Shown piece by piece: positions 26,490 through 34,720 of a stretch of 64,000 nt of DNA. Numbering within the stretch: position 1 is the first letter of the stretch; every line of letters starts with the position of its first letter. Where the stretch lies: assembly GCA_013178185.1 (NCBI GenBank), contig JABLXC010000008.1:1-64000 (forward strand), read 5' to 3'. The DNA is from Anaerolineae bacterium (GTDB taxonomy: Bacteria > Chloroflexota > Anaerolineae > Anaerolineales > Anaerolineaceae). The translations under genes were made by a program, and so were the position numbers. Below the pieces are notes generated by a model, which was not told the DNA's origin, ran no database searches, and worked only from the letters and a program-made list of their open reading frames with translations.

Positions 26490-26640
26490 TAAAGCGCATG
26501 GTCCTGGATCTGGCTGTAATTTTCAGATCTTGGTTGACGAGGAGGAAGGTTCTCAGCCGCGAGGTTGAGCTAACCGGTTTGAAGCCGGGAAAATCGAGAG
26601 GTCAGCGGAAGCCTTCCGGGTGAATCCCCAATCTTTTCCT
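26490..26640 (+). ncRNA. glmS ribozyme
   Basis: The 370-base gap between the AOR gene and glmS holds a recognisable glmS catalytic riboswitch. The 5' part AAAGCGCATGGTCCTGGATC places the expected self-cleavage site just before G26494. The conserved core GGTTGACGAGG lies at 26532-26542. The strand AATCGAGAGGTCAGCGGAAG and CCTTCCGGGTGAATC follow at about 26591-26626, matching the UCGAGA...CGGCGGA...CCCGG core known from Bacillus. Glucosamine-6-phosphate would trigger cleavage and lower glmS expression. A TATAAT at 26421 about 70 bases upstream is a plausible -10. The rest of the gap to 26753 is A/T-rich leader with no gene seen. Confidence 0.92.
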
Positions 26641-26753
26641 GATACAGTAAAATCTTAATATAACACCTTTGTACGCGCAAAGGTTATGATTTTGTTACGA
26701 ACAGATAATGTTTGTTCGCTTCGCTCAACTTCTAGGTCGGAGGATTTTATTAT

Positions 26754-28595
26754 ATGTGCGGAATTGTTGGATACATCGGAGAAAAAGACGCGACGCCTAT
26801 TATTTTAAGTGGATTGAAACGCCTGGAATACCGGGGATATGATTCGGCAGGTCTGGCCGTGTTGCAGGACGGAAAAATTGAAATCCGCAGGGATGCCGGA
26901 AAATTATCTCAATTATCCGCGCTTGTGAACGATCAGCCCGTGCATGGAAAAGTGGGTATTGGGCATACCCGCTGGGCAACGCATGGGATTCCAAGCGCTC
27001 GAAACGCGCATCCGCACCTGGGGACGACCGGCAGAGTCGTCGTTGTTCATAATGGAATCGTGGAGAATTTTCTTGAACTGAGGGAAGAACTGGCGGTTGA
27101 AGGGGTGCCGTTTAATTCCGATACCGATTCGGAGGTTATTGTTCACCTGATTGAGCGATCTATGGGTGGCGGAAACGACCTGGTTGAGGGGGTGAGACTG
27201 GCTTTAAGAAACCTCAAGGGCGCGCATGGGATTGTAGTAATGTCGGCGGATGAACCAGATAAGATTGTTGCGGCACGGATCGGAAACGCCGGTGGGGTTG
27301 TGATCGGTTTTGGCGAAGGCGAAATGTTCATTGCTTCGGATATTCCTGCTATTCTTGAGTATACTCGAAAAATGATCTTTCTTGAATCCTTTCAAATGGC
27401 TGTTATAACGAAAGACAGCGTTACAGTTCAGACATTGGACGGCAAAAAGGTTGAAAGCCAGGTGCATTCGATATCGTGGGACCCGGTGGCAGCAGAAAAA
27501 GGCGAATATCGGCACTTCATGCAGAAAGAAATTCACGAGCAAGTGCGTTCTCTCACCGACACGCTGGCGGGGCGGGTTGATTTTGAAGAGGGTCGCATCC
27601 GGCTGCCTGAACTAAATTTGACGCCTGAGCTGGGTCAGCAGATCAAGAAAATTATCATCACTGCCTGTGGCACGGCTGCACATGCAGGGATGGTCGGAAA
27701 AACAATGATTGAACGAATTGCGCGCATTCCTGTAGAGGTGGATATCGCTTCCGAGTTTCGATACCGGGAACCACTTGTAGATGAGAACACGGTTGTTCTC
27801 GCGATCAGCCAGTCTGGTGAGACGGCTGATACCCTGGCTGCGATGGAAGAGGCGCGCCAGCGCGGCGCGGTGGTCTGGTCAATTGTGAATGCAATTGGCT
27901 CACAGGCCATGCGCCTCGCTGATGGTTATATCTCGATGCAGACGGGACCAGAAATCGGTGTGGCCTCAACGAAGGCTTTCACGGCTCCTCTGGTGGACTT
28001 GTACATGCTGGCGGTCTTACTCGGCGACCTTCGCGGGACGCTCTCTGCTGATGTCCGCAAAAAACTGGTAGGTGACTTACGTTTGATTCCTGATCTGGTT
28101 GGCCGCTGCCTGGATCGAGAGGATGATGTGCGCCAGGTAGCACGTGTTATGAAAGATGTTAGAAATATGCTCTATCTGGGGCGTGGGATCAATATGCCCA
28201 TTGCCTACGAAGGGGCATTGAAATTGAAAGAAATTTCGTATATCCATGCAGAGGCTTATCCCGCAGGAGAGATGAAGCATGGGCCTATTGCGTTGGTCGA
28301 TCGAGATATGCCAGTTCTGGCAATCGTGCCGCGAGATCCCTGGTATGAAAAGATGATCAGCCAAATCGAACAGGCCAAGGCAAGGGGGGGATGCGTGCTT
28401 GTCCTGGCGACAGATGGGGATGATCGTGCGGCTGAGCTGGCAGATCACATTTTCTGGGTTCCGGAGATCTCGTGGATGTTAAGCCCGGTGCTCACGGTTA
28501 TTCCTTTGCAAATCTTTGCTTATCACATTGCTTCTTATCGAGGTTTGGATGTCGATCAGCCTCGCAATTTGGCGAAATCTGTGACTGTTGAGTAG
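26754..28595 (+). CDS. glmS: Glutamine--fructose-6-phosphate aminotransferase (isomerizing)
   Basis: GlmS makes glucosamine-6-phosphate for peptidoglycan and other amino sugars. The 613-residue protein begins MCGIVGYIGEK, so the nucleophile Cys is exposed after Met removal. The glutaminase domain covers residues 1-240 (GHTRWATHG). Two SIS sugar-isomerase domains follow (TACGTAAHAG, SQSGETADT, EIGVASTKAFT). It ends with the conserved RNLAKSVTVE. A GGAGG-type site precedes the ATG. The glmS ribozyme in its leader gives feedback control. It converges with the regulator gene at 28597; a 6-bp inverted repeat (28600-28621) just after the stop could serve as a weak terminator. Confidence 0.98.
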   Translation: MCGIVGYIGEKDATPIILSGLKRLEYRGYDSAGLAVLQDGKIEIRRDAGKLSQLSALVNDQPVHGKVGIGHTRWATHGIPSARNAHPHLGTTGRVVVVHNGIVENFLELREELAVEGVPFNSDTDSEVIVHLIERSMGGGNDLVEGVRLALRNLKGAHGIVVMSADEPDKIVAARIGNAGGVVIGFGEGEMFIASDIPAILEYTRKMIFLESFQMAVITKDSVTVQTLDGKKVESQVHSISWDPVAAEKGEYRHFMQKEIHEQVRSLTDTLAGRVDFEEGRIRLPELNLTPELGQQIKKIIITACGTAAHAGMVGKTMIERIARIPVEVDIASEFRYREPLVDENTVVLAISQSGETADTLAAMEEARQRGAVVWSIVNAIGSQAMRLADGYISMQTGPEIGVASTKAFTAPLVDLYMLAVLLGDLRGTLSADVRKKLVGDLRLIPDLVGRCLDREDDVRQVARVMKDVRNMLYLGRGINMPIAYEGALKLKEISYIHAEAYPAGEMKHGPIALVDRDMPVLAIVPRDPWYEKMISQIEQAKARGGCVLVLATDGDDRAAELADHIFWVPEISWMLSPVLTVIPLQIFAYHIASYRGLDVDQPRNLAKSVTVE

Positions 28596-28596
28596 T

Positions 28597-29223
28597 TTAC
28601 CCTGCGATTGTTTTTGCAGGGCTCAGTAGACAGGCTGCAGGGGTTTTGTGGTCGAATATTCTCGATTGGATCTGGTAAGGGATTCCCACTAAGTGTTCCA
28701 GGATCAGGCAGTCGAGGTTGCAAAACTCAGGGTGGAGTGGCAGTAGAGCGGCATAAGGGCAATTGTGGAAGATAAAAGTGGGCCCGTTGAAACGAGCTTC
28801 CCAGTGTGCATGATAGTGCTGATCGTTTAATCGCTGCACAGCCTGATTTAGCCGCTCTACAGGTGATGAGCAGTTTGCATTAATAAGAAACATCTCCTGC
28901 GCGACAGAACGAAGCAGTAATTCGAATGGTTCCGTGTGCGGCAGTTCCTTTAGAATTTTCAAGAGTGCGCTGGCTATTGTTGCATAATTATTTTGATAGG
29001 CCTGCGTGGAAAGGAAAAAAAGTATCTTTTTTCTCCCTTTGGTTCTTTGAGACAATCCGGTTTCCGGAACGACCTGAACAATCCTGGCTATTATCAACTT
29101 TCCGAGGTGATAGCGGATGTTTTGTGTGCTGGTGTTGAGTGCCAGACTGATGTCTTCGGCACTGCTATAATTATGCCGGGACAGGTAATTTAGAATATTG
29201 TCCCTTGTTGATAGCTTGGTCAT
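28597..29223 (-). CDS. SufR-like Fe-S-sensing transcriptional regulator
   Basis: The 208-residue protein has an N-terminal winged helix (about 6-65: ILNYLSRHNYSSAEDISLAL, STQNIRYHLGKL). Its C-terminal part carries the cysteines NCSSP, FHNCPYAALLPLHPEFC and NLDC, followed by LILEHLVGIP. This matches the C-x(n)-CPY...HPEFC-x2-C layout of SufR-type repressors that hold a [4Fe-4S] or [2Fe-2S] cluster. It is divergently transcribed from nuoB, with 119 bases between the starts. A perfect inverted repeat and the nuo promoter lie in that gap, so it probably represses the nuo/Mrp operon and itself according to Fe-S status. It is not suf-linked here, which is the notable point. Confidence 0.82.
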   Translation of the reverse strand: MTKLSTRDNILNYLSRHNYSSAEDISLALNTSTQNIRYHLGKLIIARIVQVVPETGLSQRTKGRKKILFFLSTQAYQNNYATIASALLKILKELPHTEPFELLLRSVAQEMFLINANCSSPVERLNQAVQRLNDQHYHAHWEARFNGPTFIFHNCPYAALLPLHPEFCNLDCLILEHLVGIPYQIQSRIFDHKTPAACLLSPAKTIAG

Positions 29224-29248
29224 AAGTTCATTATATCATCCCCGATAA

Positions 29249-29270
29249 TTAACAAATAAAATTTTGTTAA
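29249..29270. promoter_or_regulatory. Putative operator between the Fe-S regulator and nuoB
   Basis: TTAACAAA (29249-29256) and TTTGTTAA (29263-29270) form a perfect 8-bp inverted repeat around a 6-base spacer. It ends 9 bases before the nuoB -35 box and 26 bases before the divergent regulator start. The size and placement suit a dimeric winged-helix repressor. Confidence 0.6.
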
Positions 29271-29279
29271 ATTAATTTA

Positions 29280-29307
29280 TTGACAGGACAAAGGGGAATG
29301 CTACAAT
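29280..29307 (+). promoter_or_regulatory. Promoter of the nuoB-nuoCD-nuoI operon
   Basis: TTGACA at 29280-29285 and TACAAT at 29302-29307 are separated by 16 bases. They lie 35 bases upstream of the nuoB start and next to the inverted repeat. Confidence 0.7.
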
Positions 29308-29342
29308 AGAACCAGAGAGAAGAGAATATTCAGGAAGGCTGA

Positions 29343-30020
29343 ATGATGGATGAAGATAGATTGAGTAGGGAAGAGTTTTCGATCCCTGTGGAATTGCAGC
29401 GACAGGTTGCGATTGCGACTTTGGATAAAATCTACAACTGGAGCAGGCGCAATTCACTTTGGCCAATGATGTTTGGGCTTGCCTGTTGTGCGATCGAAAT
29501 GATCGGCGCTGCCGCTGGGCGTTATGATTTTTCGAGGTTTGGGACGGAAGTAATGCGACCGAGTCCGAGGCAGGCGGATGTTATGATTGTCTCTGGCACG
29601 GTCACAAAAAAAATGATCCCAACTATTGTTCGACTCTATAACCAAATGGGTGAACCAAAATATGTCATTGCCATGGGAGCCTGCGCTTCAGGTGGAGGGC
29701 CTTTTAAGGAAGGATACAATGTTGTGCCGGGGGTGGATCGCTTTGTGCCTGTTGACGTCTATATCCCCGGCTGCCCGCCGACTCCTCAAGCGCTGCTATA
29801 CGGTTTGATAGCTTTGCAAAAAAAGATCGATACCGAGTCCATTAAGACCGCACGATGGTATAAGAAAGAACCTTCGGTGCCGATACCCATTCCGGTGTTA
29901 GGACCAGATCTAATCGATCCGCGTGATCTCAGCGCCATCAAAGAGCGATCTCAAAAGAAATCCCAGGAAGAGCCTGAGGCTGCTACTGGGGATGAAGAGG
30001 GGATTGTCCATGTCAGTTGA
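29343..30020 (+). CDS. nuoB: NADH-quinone oxidoreductase subunit B
   Basis: NuoB carries the N2 [4Fe-4S] cluster at the quinone site of complex I. The 225-residue protein shows the ligand motifs [20 protein letters not shown] and [11 protein letters not shown]. It also has [20 protein letters not shown], the usual family core. The C-terminal about 60 residues are an acidic tail. AGGAAGG lies just before the start; either of two consecutive ATG codons (29343 or 29346) could be used. Its end overlaps the NuoCD start. It is the first gene of a compact operon with nuoCD and nuoI but no nuoA or membrane-arm genes. Confidence 0.95.
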   Translation: MMDEDRLSREEFSIPVELQRQVAIATLDKIYNWSRRNSLWPMMFGLACCAIEMIGAAAGRYDFSRFGTEVMRPSPRQADVMIVSGTVTKKMIPTIVRLYNQMGEPKYVIAMGACASGGGPFKEGYNVVPGVDRFVPVDVYIPGCPPTPQALLYGLIALQKKIDTESIKTARWYKKEPSVPIPIPVLGPDLIDPRDLSAIKERSQKKSQEEPEAATGDEEGIVHVS

Positions 30021-31752
30021 AAAACCCGTTGTCAGCCTGGCGGACTTGTGTTCCCGATATGAAGGTTTGCTTGTTCCCGATGAACGGCAGGGCTTTGAGG
30101 GATATCTCATTTCACCCGATCACCTTATTTCCTTTTGTCGTTCTTTGCGAGATGATGTTGGGTACGATTATTTATCCTCTGTGACCGGCGTGGATAATTT
30201 CCCCGCAGAGCAGATGGAAGTTGTTTATCATTTTTATAGAACGACCGGCGGACCTTCCTTTAACCTGAAGCTGCAGGTTTCGCGACACAATCCGGTTGTT
30301 CCATCGCTTGTTCCACTGTATCCGGGGGCTGATTTTCAGGAGCGCGAGGCCTGGGACCTGTTGGGAATCCGATTCGAAGGACATCCAGATCTGCGTAGAA
30401 TAATGATGTGGGAGGGTTTTGAAGGGTTTCCCCTTCGCAAAGATTGGCGCGAACCATTTTTTGAGGACGAAGCCAAGCCATTTAAAAGCCGGTGGCCGGA
30501 TGGCCAGGTTATTCGATCTGAAGATCAAAACCCGTACAAGAACAATGTTCGCTACCCCAATGATTTTGATCCAGAGCAATGGACGCCTGTGGGAGATGAT
30601 GCTTTATACAAAGGCATGTTGAACCTCTCGCAAAATATCCAAAGTGAGTTCAAGACGGATCAGATTGTAGTTAATTTGGGACCTCAACATCCTTCTACCC
30701 ATGGGGTGTTCAGAATGGTCGTTGTATTGGAAGGCGAGACTGTTCTTTCGCTTAAGCCTGTTATGGGATATTTGCATCGCAATCATGAGAAAATTGGGGA
30801 ACGCAACACTTTTTTGCAAAATATGCCTTTTACGGATCGATTAGATTATATCTCCTCGATGAGCAATAACTTTGGTTATGCCCTGGCGGTAGAAAAACTC
30901 ATGGGCATTCGCCCGCCTGAGCGAGCAGAGTATATCCGTGTTATGATGGCTGAGCTCACCAGGTTTCTCAACCACATTTTTTCAATCGGGTTCCTTCTCA
31001 ACGACTTGGGCGCATTTTTTACGCCGGCCCTCTATGCAATTGAAGAGAGGGAATTGATTCTGGATGTTTTTGAGGCAGTATCTGGCTCCAGGATGATGTG
31101 TAATTATTTCCGTTTCGGCGGAGTGGCGCGCGACCTGCCGGACGGGGTTTTAGAAAAAATCAAGGAGCTTGTTAACGACCGTTTGCCAAGGAAGCTGGAG
31201 GAATTTGAGCGGTATTTAACTAAAAACGATCTGGTCAGAATCCGCTGCGAGGGGGTTGGGGTACTCAGTCCCGAAGAAGCCATCGCGTTGTCGGCGGCTG
31301 GACCAATCTTGAGAGCTTCGGGGGTTCCCTATGATGTTCGAAGGGCAGACCCTTACAGCATCTATGACCGTTTTGACTTTGATGTAGCTTATGGGCTTCA
31401 TGGCGATATTTATGACCGTTACCTTGTGCGGGTTGAGGAAATGCGTCAGAGCTTGCGGATTCTTAAACAAGTCGTAAGAGACATCCCGGAGGGACCTATC
31501 ATGTCCGGCAAACCCCAGTATCAGGCGCGCGTTCCGCCTGGAGAAGCCTATGGACGCGTGGAAGGTCCAAAAGGGGAATTAGGGTTTTATGTTGTCTCCA
31601 ACGGAAAACCCAATCCCTGGCGGTATCATGTGCGTGCGCCTTCATTCATCAATCTCACTAGCCTGGCGACGATGGCAAAGAACCAAAAAATTGCGGATGT
31701 TGTTGCAATCCTGGGTTCTATTGACATTGTTTTGGGCGAAGTTGATCGGTGA
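30010..31752 (+). CDS. nuoCD: NADH-quinone oxidoreductase, fused subunits C and D
   Basis: The 580-residue fusion begins [14 protein letters not shown] at ATG 30010, inside the last codons of nuoB. Residues about 15-190 are the 30-kDa (NuoC) domain: [20 protein letters not shown] and [19 protein letters not shown]. After a short linker, residues about 210-580 are the 49-kDa (NuoD) domain: [30 protein letters not shown], and the C-terminal [20 protein letters not shown]. The NiFe-hydrogenase ligand cysteines are absent, so this is a complex-I type protein. C-D fusion occurs in several phyla. The subunit would dock to NuoB and NuoI. Confidence 0.95.
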   Translation: MSVEKPVVSLADLCSRYEGLLVPDERQGFEGYLISPDHLISFCRSLRDDVGYDYLSSVTGVDNFPAEQMEVVYHFYRTTGGPSFNLKLQVSRHNPVVPSLVPLYPGADFQEREAWDLLGIRFEGHPDLRRIMMWEGFEGFPLRKDWREPFFEDEAKPFKSRWPDGQVIRSEDQNPYKNNVRYPNDFDPEQWTPVGDDALYKGMLNLSQNIQSEFKTDQIVVNLGPQHPSTHGVFRMVVVLEGETVLSLKPVMGYLHRNHEKIGERNTFLQNMPFTDRLDYISSMSNNFGYALAVEKLMGIRPPERAEYIRVMMAELTRFLNHIFSIGFLLNDLGAFFTPALYAIEERELILDVFEAVSGSRMMCNYFRFGGVARDLPDGVLEKIKELVNDRLPRKLEEFERYLTKNDLVRIRCEGVGVLSPEEAIALSAAGPILRASGVPYDVRRADPYSIYDRFDFDVAYGLHGDIYDRYLVRVEEMRQSLRILKQVVRDIPEGPIMSGKPQYQARVPPGEAYGRVEGPKGELGFYVVSNGKPNPWRYHVRAPSFINLTSLATMAKNQKIADVVAILGSIDIVLGEVDR

Positions 31753-31769
31753 TGAGAAGGAGGAGTCTG

Positions 31770-32360
31770 ATGAATGGCTGGGGTATAATTCAAGGATTAG
31801 GTGTTACGCTAAAACATTTTTTGAAGACTTATCTTGAGGATATTCGAAAGGGAAAAGGCAGATATTTCACGGAAGAAGGCGTACGGGAGCGAAGCGCGAG
31901 CTCTGTAACAGGCGTATTTACCGTACAATATCCTGAAGAAAAATTGATTTTACCGGAGGAATTTCGTTATCTCCCATTTTTGGTTTATGACGAACTTCCT
32001 GATCAGGAAAGGAAAATCCGTTGTACCTCTTGTGGGATTTGCGCGAAGGTGTGCCCACCGCAATGCATCTGGATTAAGCGAGCGATCGATCCCGACACGG
32101 GGCGACCCAAGCCAACACCAGCCGAGTTTTATATTGATGTGGATATTTGTATGAACTGTGGTTTTTGCGCTGAATATTGCCCCTTTGATGCTATAAAAAT
32201 GGATCATGACTATGAAATTGCCTCATTTGACCGTAAAGCAGAGCATGTTTACTCAATGGAGAAGTTGTTAAAATCGGCCTCCTATTACGAGGAAATCAGG
32301 CCAAAAAATTTCGCCCGAGAGGAAGCAGCTCGATTAGAAAAAGAGGCAAAGACATCCTAA
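31770..32360 (+). CDS. nuoI: NADH-quinone oxidoreductase subunit I (2x[4Fe-4S] ferredoxin-like)
   Basis: ATG 31770 (MNGWGIIQGLG) is preceded by GGAGGAG at 6 bases; the longer frame to 31749 is unlikely. The 196-residue protein has two tetra-cysteine motifs, CTSCGICAKVCPPQC and CMNCGFCAEYCPFDA. The NuoI-typical insert IDPDTGRPKPTPAEFYIDVD lies between them. It relays electrons between the NADH module or ferredoxin and NuoB. The N-terminal amphipathic helix (LGVTLKHFLKTYLEDI) would contact NuoH, yet no nuoH lies in this operon. The subunit therefore joins a complex encoded elsewhere or works in a smaller assembly. Confidence 0.93.
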   Translation: MNGWGIIQGLGVTLKHFLKTYLEDIRKGKGRYFTEEGVRERSASSVTGVFTVQYPEEKLILPEEFRYLPFLVYDELPDQERKIRCTSCGICAKVCPPQCIWIKRAIDPDTGRPKPTPAEFYIDVDICMNCGFCAEYCPFDAIKMDHDYEIASFDRKAEHVYSMEKLLKSASYYEEIRPKNFAREEAARLEKEAKTS

Positions 32361-32371
32361 GTCTGAGAAAC

Positions 32372-32734
32372 GTGTATAAAATGTATAATTCTGACACAGA
32401 ATTACTTTTTCCGTTGCGCATAATTCCCAACCTCGGGGAACTACGAAATGCCCCGTGGCGCGATCTAGTTGAGCGGGTCAGTTCAGCCGATGCATCTGAA
32501 GTTGATCAATACGCTTTTGTTTTGATGATGACCCGATTGGGAGGATGTGTTACCTGCAACGCCGATTCGTTTCGCGCGATGCGAGGCTGCACCGTTTGTG
32601 CGCACCAAACTATTCGTCGATTCCGTGGCAGCGATAAAGATTTACTTGAGCAGTTTGATCAGTGTAAAAAGGAAGTGGAAAATTTTATCAAGAAAAGACA
32701 GAAGAACGAGAAAACTTCCGACGTTTCATTCTAA
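32372..32734 (+). CDS. Uncharacterised small cysteine-containing protein
   Basis: I do not recognise a named family. The 120-residue product (GTG 32372, or ATG 32381) contains two C-x2-C pairs in GGCVTCNADSFRAMRGCTVC, 11 residues apart, followed by AHQTIRRFRGSDKD. A short Cys-based metal or Fe-S site is plausible. It sits 11 bases after nuoI and 19 bases before the Mrp ATPase, inside the Fe-S/nuo operon. That placement suggests a role in electron transfer or cluster handling. It ends with a lysine-rich tail. Confidence 0.7.
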   Translation: MYKMYNSDTELLFPLRIIPNLGELRNAPWRDLVERVSSADASEVDQYAFVLMMTRLGGCVTCNADSFRAMRGCTVCAHQTIRRFRGSDKDLLEQFDQCKKEVENFIKKRQKNEKTSDVSF

Positions 32735-32753
32735 TTAAAAGGTATGGTATCAA

Positions 32754-33833
32754 ATGAGTCAGCAGTTGACATCGCAAGATATTTTAACAGCGCTTAGCGC
32801 TGTGCAAGAACCAGAATTGCACAAAGACCTTGTTACTCTCAATATGATTCAAAACGTTGAGATTGAAGGGGATGTTGTCCGGTTTACGATTGTTTTAACA
32901 ACGCCGGCATGCCCATTGCGCAGTAAGATCGAGGCTGAGGCCAGGCAAGCTGTGCTGAGTTTGCCAGGTGTTCGTAGTGTGGTTATCGAGATGCAAGCCT
33001 CTGTCCCATCAGATGGCCGTAATAGATCTGCGCTTGCTACGCCTGTAAAAAATGCTATCGCAATCGCCTCTGGAAAAGGCGGTGTTGGGAAAAGCACCGT
33101 CGCGGTGAATGTTGCCGTATCCCTCGCCCAGAGTGGCGCTAAAGTTGGACTGCTCGATGCAGATATTTATGGTCCCAATATTCCAACTATGATGGGGGTT
33201 GAGCGGATGCCGCCAACCACCAATGGAAAACTCACGCCTGCCGAAGCCCATGGGGTAAAAATCATGTCTATTGGTTTCATGGTAAAACCAGGACAACCAT
33301 TGATTTGGCGAGGCCCCATGCTGCATTCAGCAATCCGGCAGTTTCTTAATGATGTAGCCTGGGGGGAGCTCGATTATCTGGTAATTGATCTTCCACCTGG
33401 AACTGGCGATGCGCAGCTCAGTTTGGCGCAGTCCATCTCATTGAGCGGTGGCGTTATTGTTACGCTTCCGCAGCAAGTCTCTGTTGAAGATGCCTCGCGT
33501 GGACTATTTATGTTTAAGCAGTTGAATGTTCCAATTCTGGGCGTCATTGAAAATATGAGTTATCTGGAGCTTCCGGATGGTAACCGTATGAATCTGTTTG
33601 GCGCCGGAGGAGGGGAAAAGCTCGCTGAAACTGCTGGTGTCCCCTATATAGGTGCGATCCCGATTGACCCGGCGGTGCGGGTTGGCGGCGATATTGGCGT
33701 TCCGATCGTTATCTCATCACCTGAATCGGTTACGGCGGAAGCGTTGCGGAACGTTTCTGAGAAATTGGCTGCGGCATTGAGTGTGGCTGCGCTACAGTCT
33801 CAAGAGGATATTGTTATTAATATTGTGGATTAA
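32754..33833 (+). CDS. mrp: Mrp/ApbC (NBP35-type) P-loop ATPase, iron-sulfur carrier family
   Basis: The 359-residue protein has an N-terminal MIP18/DUF59 domain (about 5-85: [32 protein letters not shown]). A deviant Walker A ATPase follows: [33 protein letters not shown] and [16 protein letters not shown]. The family carries and delivers Fe-S clusters; the mitochondrial relative Ind1/NUBPL serves complex I, which suits its place behind nuoB-CD-I. The region after [10 protein letters not shown] reads [10 protein letters not shown], so the C-x2-C that bridges the cluster in many members is missing. It may therefore not carry a cluster in the usual way. RicT follows after 4 bases. Confidence 0.92.
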   Translation: MSQQLTSQDILTALSAVQEPELHKDLVTLNMIQNVEIEGDVVRFTIVLTTPACPLRSKIEAEARQAVLSLPGVRSVVIEMQASVPSDGRNRSALATPVKNAIAIASGKGGVGKSTVAVNVAVSLAQSGAKVGLLDADIYGPNIPTMMGVERMPPTTNGKLTPAEAHGVKIMSIGFMVKPGQPLIWRGPMLHSAIRQFLNDVAWGELDYLVIDLPPGTGDAQLSLAQSISLSGGVIVTLPQQVSVEDASRGLFMFKQLNVPILGVIENMSYLELPDGNRMNLFGAGGGEKLAETAGVPYIGAIPIDPAVRVGGDIGVPIVISSPESVTAEALRNVSEKLAAALSVAALQSQEDIVINIVD

Positions 33834-33837
33834 TGGA

Positions 33838-34701
33838 ATGGCAACCTATTCTTCAGTGGCTAGTGTTCGTTTCGCAAAAGTAGGAAAGCTCTACCATTTT
33901 GATAGCAGCACCTTTCCTGACCTGAAAAATGGCGACGCGGTGATTGTCGAGACTAGCCGTGGTTGGCAAATTGGTCGCGTCGCTCAATTGATCAAGGATT
34001 ATTCCCCTCAGGAAAACATTGCGCTGAAACCGATTGACCGCCTTGCGACTGCCCGTGATTTAGTGATCCATCAGCAGTGGAAAGCCAAGGAGGAAGATGT
34101 GGTCGCGTATGCAAAAAAACGCACCAAGGAATTGGGATTAATCGGGATAAAAATAGTATTTGCCGAATACAGTTTTGACGGTAGCCGTTTAACGATCTTG
34201 TTTAGTACAGAGAACGAGGATAAGGTTGATCTGAAATCATTGCGACAGGATATACAAAAGGCTTATGCCCCTTCACAGGTGGAATTGAGGCAAATCGGAC
34301 CACGCGATGTCGCAAAAGCAATGTGCGGGATGGGCGCTTGTGGTCTTGAAACCCGCTGTTGTTCGAAGTTTTTATGCGATTTTAGTTCGATTTCGATCCG
34401 GATGGCCAAAGAACAGGGCATCTCGCTAACACCCACAGAGATTACCGGGATGTGCGGTCGTTTGCGATGTTGCTTAATTTATGAGTATGAAACGTATGCC
34501 ACTGCCCGTAAGCTTCTTCCTAAAAGAAATAAGCGGGTATTAACGCCTGCTGGCGAGGGGAAGGTCGTGGACGTTCGTCCTTTAACTGAAACTGTTGTCG
34601 TTCAATTGAACAATGATACGCAACGCGAGTTTCCCAGCAATGAAATTAGAGTGATCGAGGATGAACAGCATCATCCTCCCAAGACTCAGGTCGTGGATTA
34701 G
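33838..34701 (+). CDS. PSP1/RicT (YaaT) family protein
   Basis: RicT-type proteins bind Fe-S clusters and, in Bacillus, act with RicA and RicF on RNA processing through RNase Y. The start is ATG 33838 (MATYSSVASVRFAKVGKL), 5 bases after the Mrp stop; the longer frame runs into mrp. The 287-residue protein has the PSP1 domain with GDAVIVETSRGWQIGRV. It also has the cysteine cluster MCGMGACGLETRCCSKFLCD followed by MCGRLRCCLIYEY. The position directly behind an Fe-S carrier ATPase fits a cluster-containing client. Confidence 0.88.
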   Translation: MATYSSVASVRFAKVGKLYHFDSSTFPDLKNGDAVIVETSRGWQIGRVAQLIKDYSPQENIALKPIDRLATARDLVIHQQWKAKEEDVVAYAKKRTKELGLIGIKIVFAEYSFDGSRLTILFSTENEDKVDLKSLRQDIQKAYAPSQVELRQIGPRDVAKAMCGMGACGLETRCCSKFLCDFSSISIRMAKEQGISLTPTEITGMCGRLRCCLIYEYETYATARKLLPKRNKRVLTPAGEGKVVDVRPLTETVVVQLNNDTQREFPSNEIRVIEDEQHHPPKTQVVD

Positions 34702-34720
34702 AAGTGTCCAGAGGGCTTAT

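Noticed and set aside
26479-26624. Short ORF with a GGAGG-like site ahead of glmS
   Set aside because: Its bases coincide with the conserved core of the glmS ribozyme, and the peptide looks like no family.
30010-31752. NuoCD as the large subunit of a NiFe hydrogenase
   Set aside because: The two C-x2-C nickel-ligand motifs are missing; the C-terminus reads [12 protein letters not shown] as in complex I.
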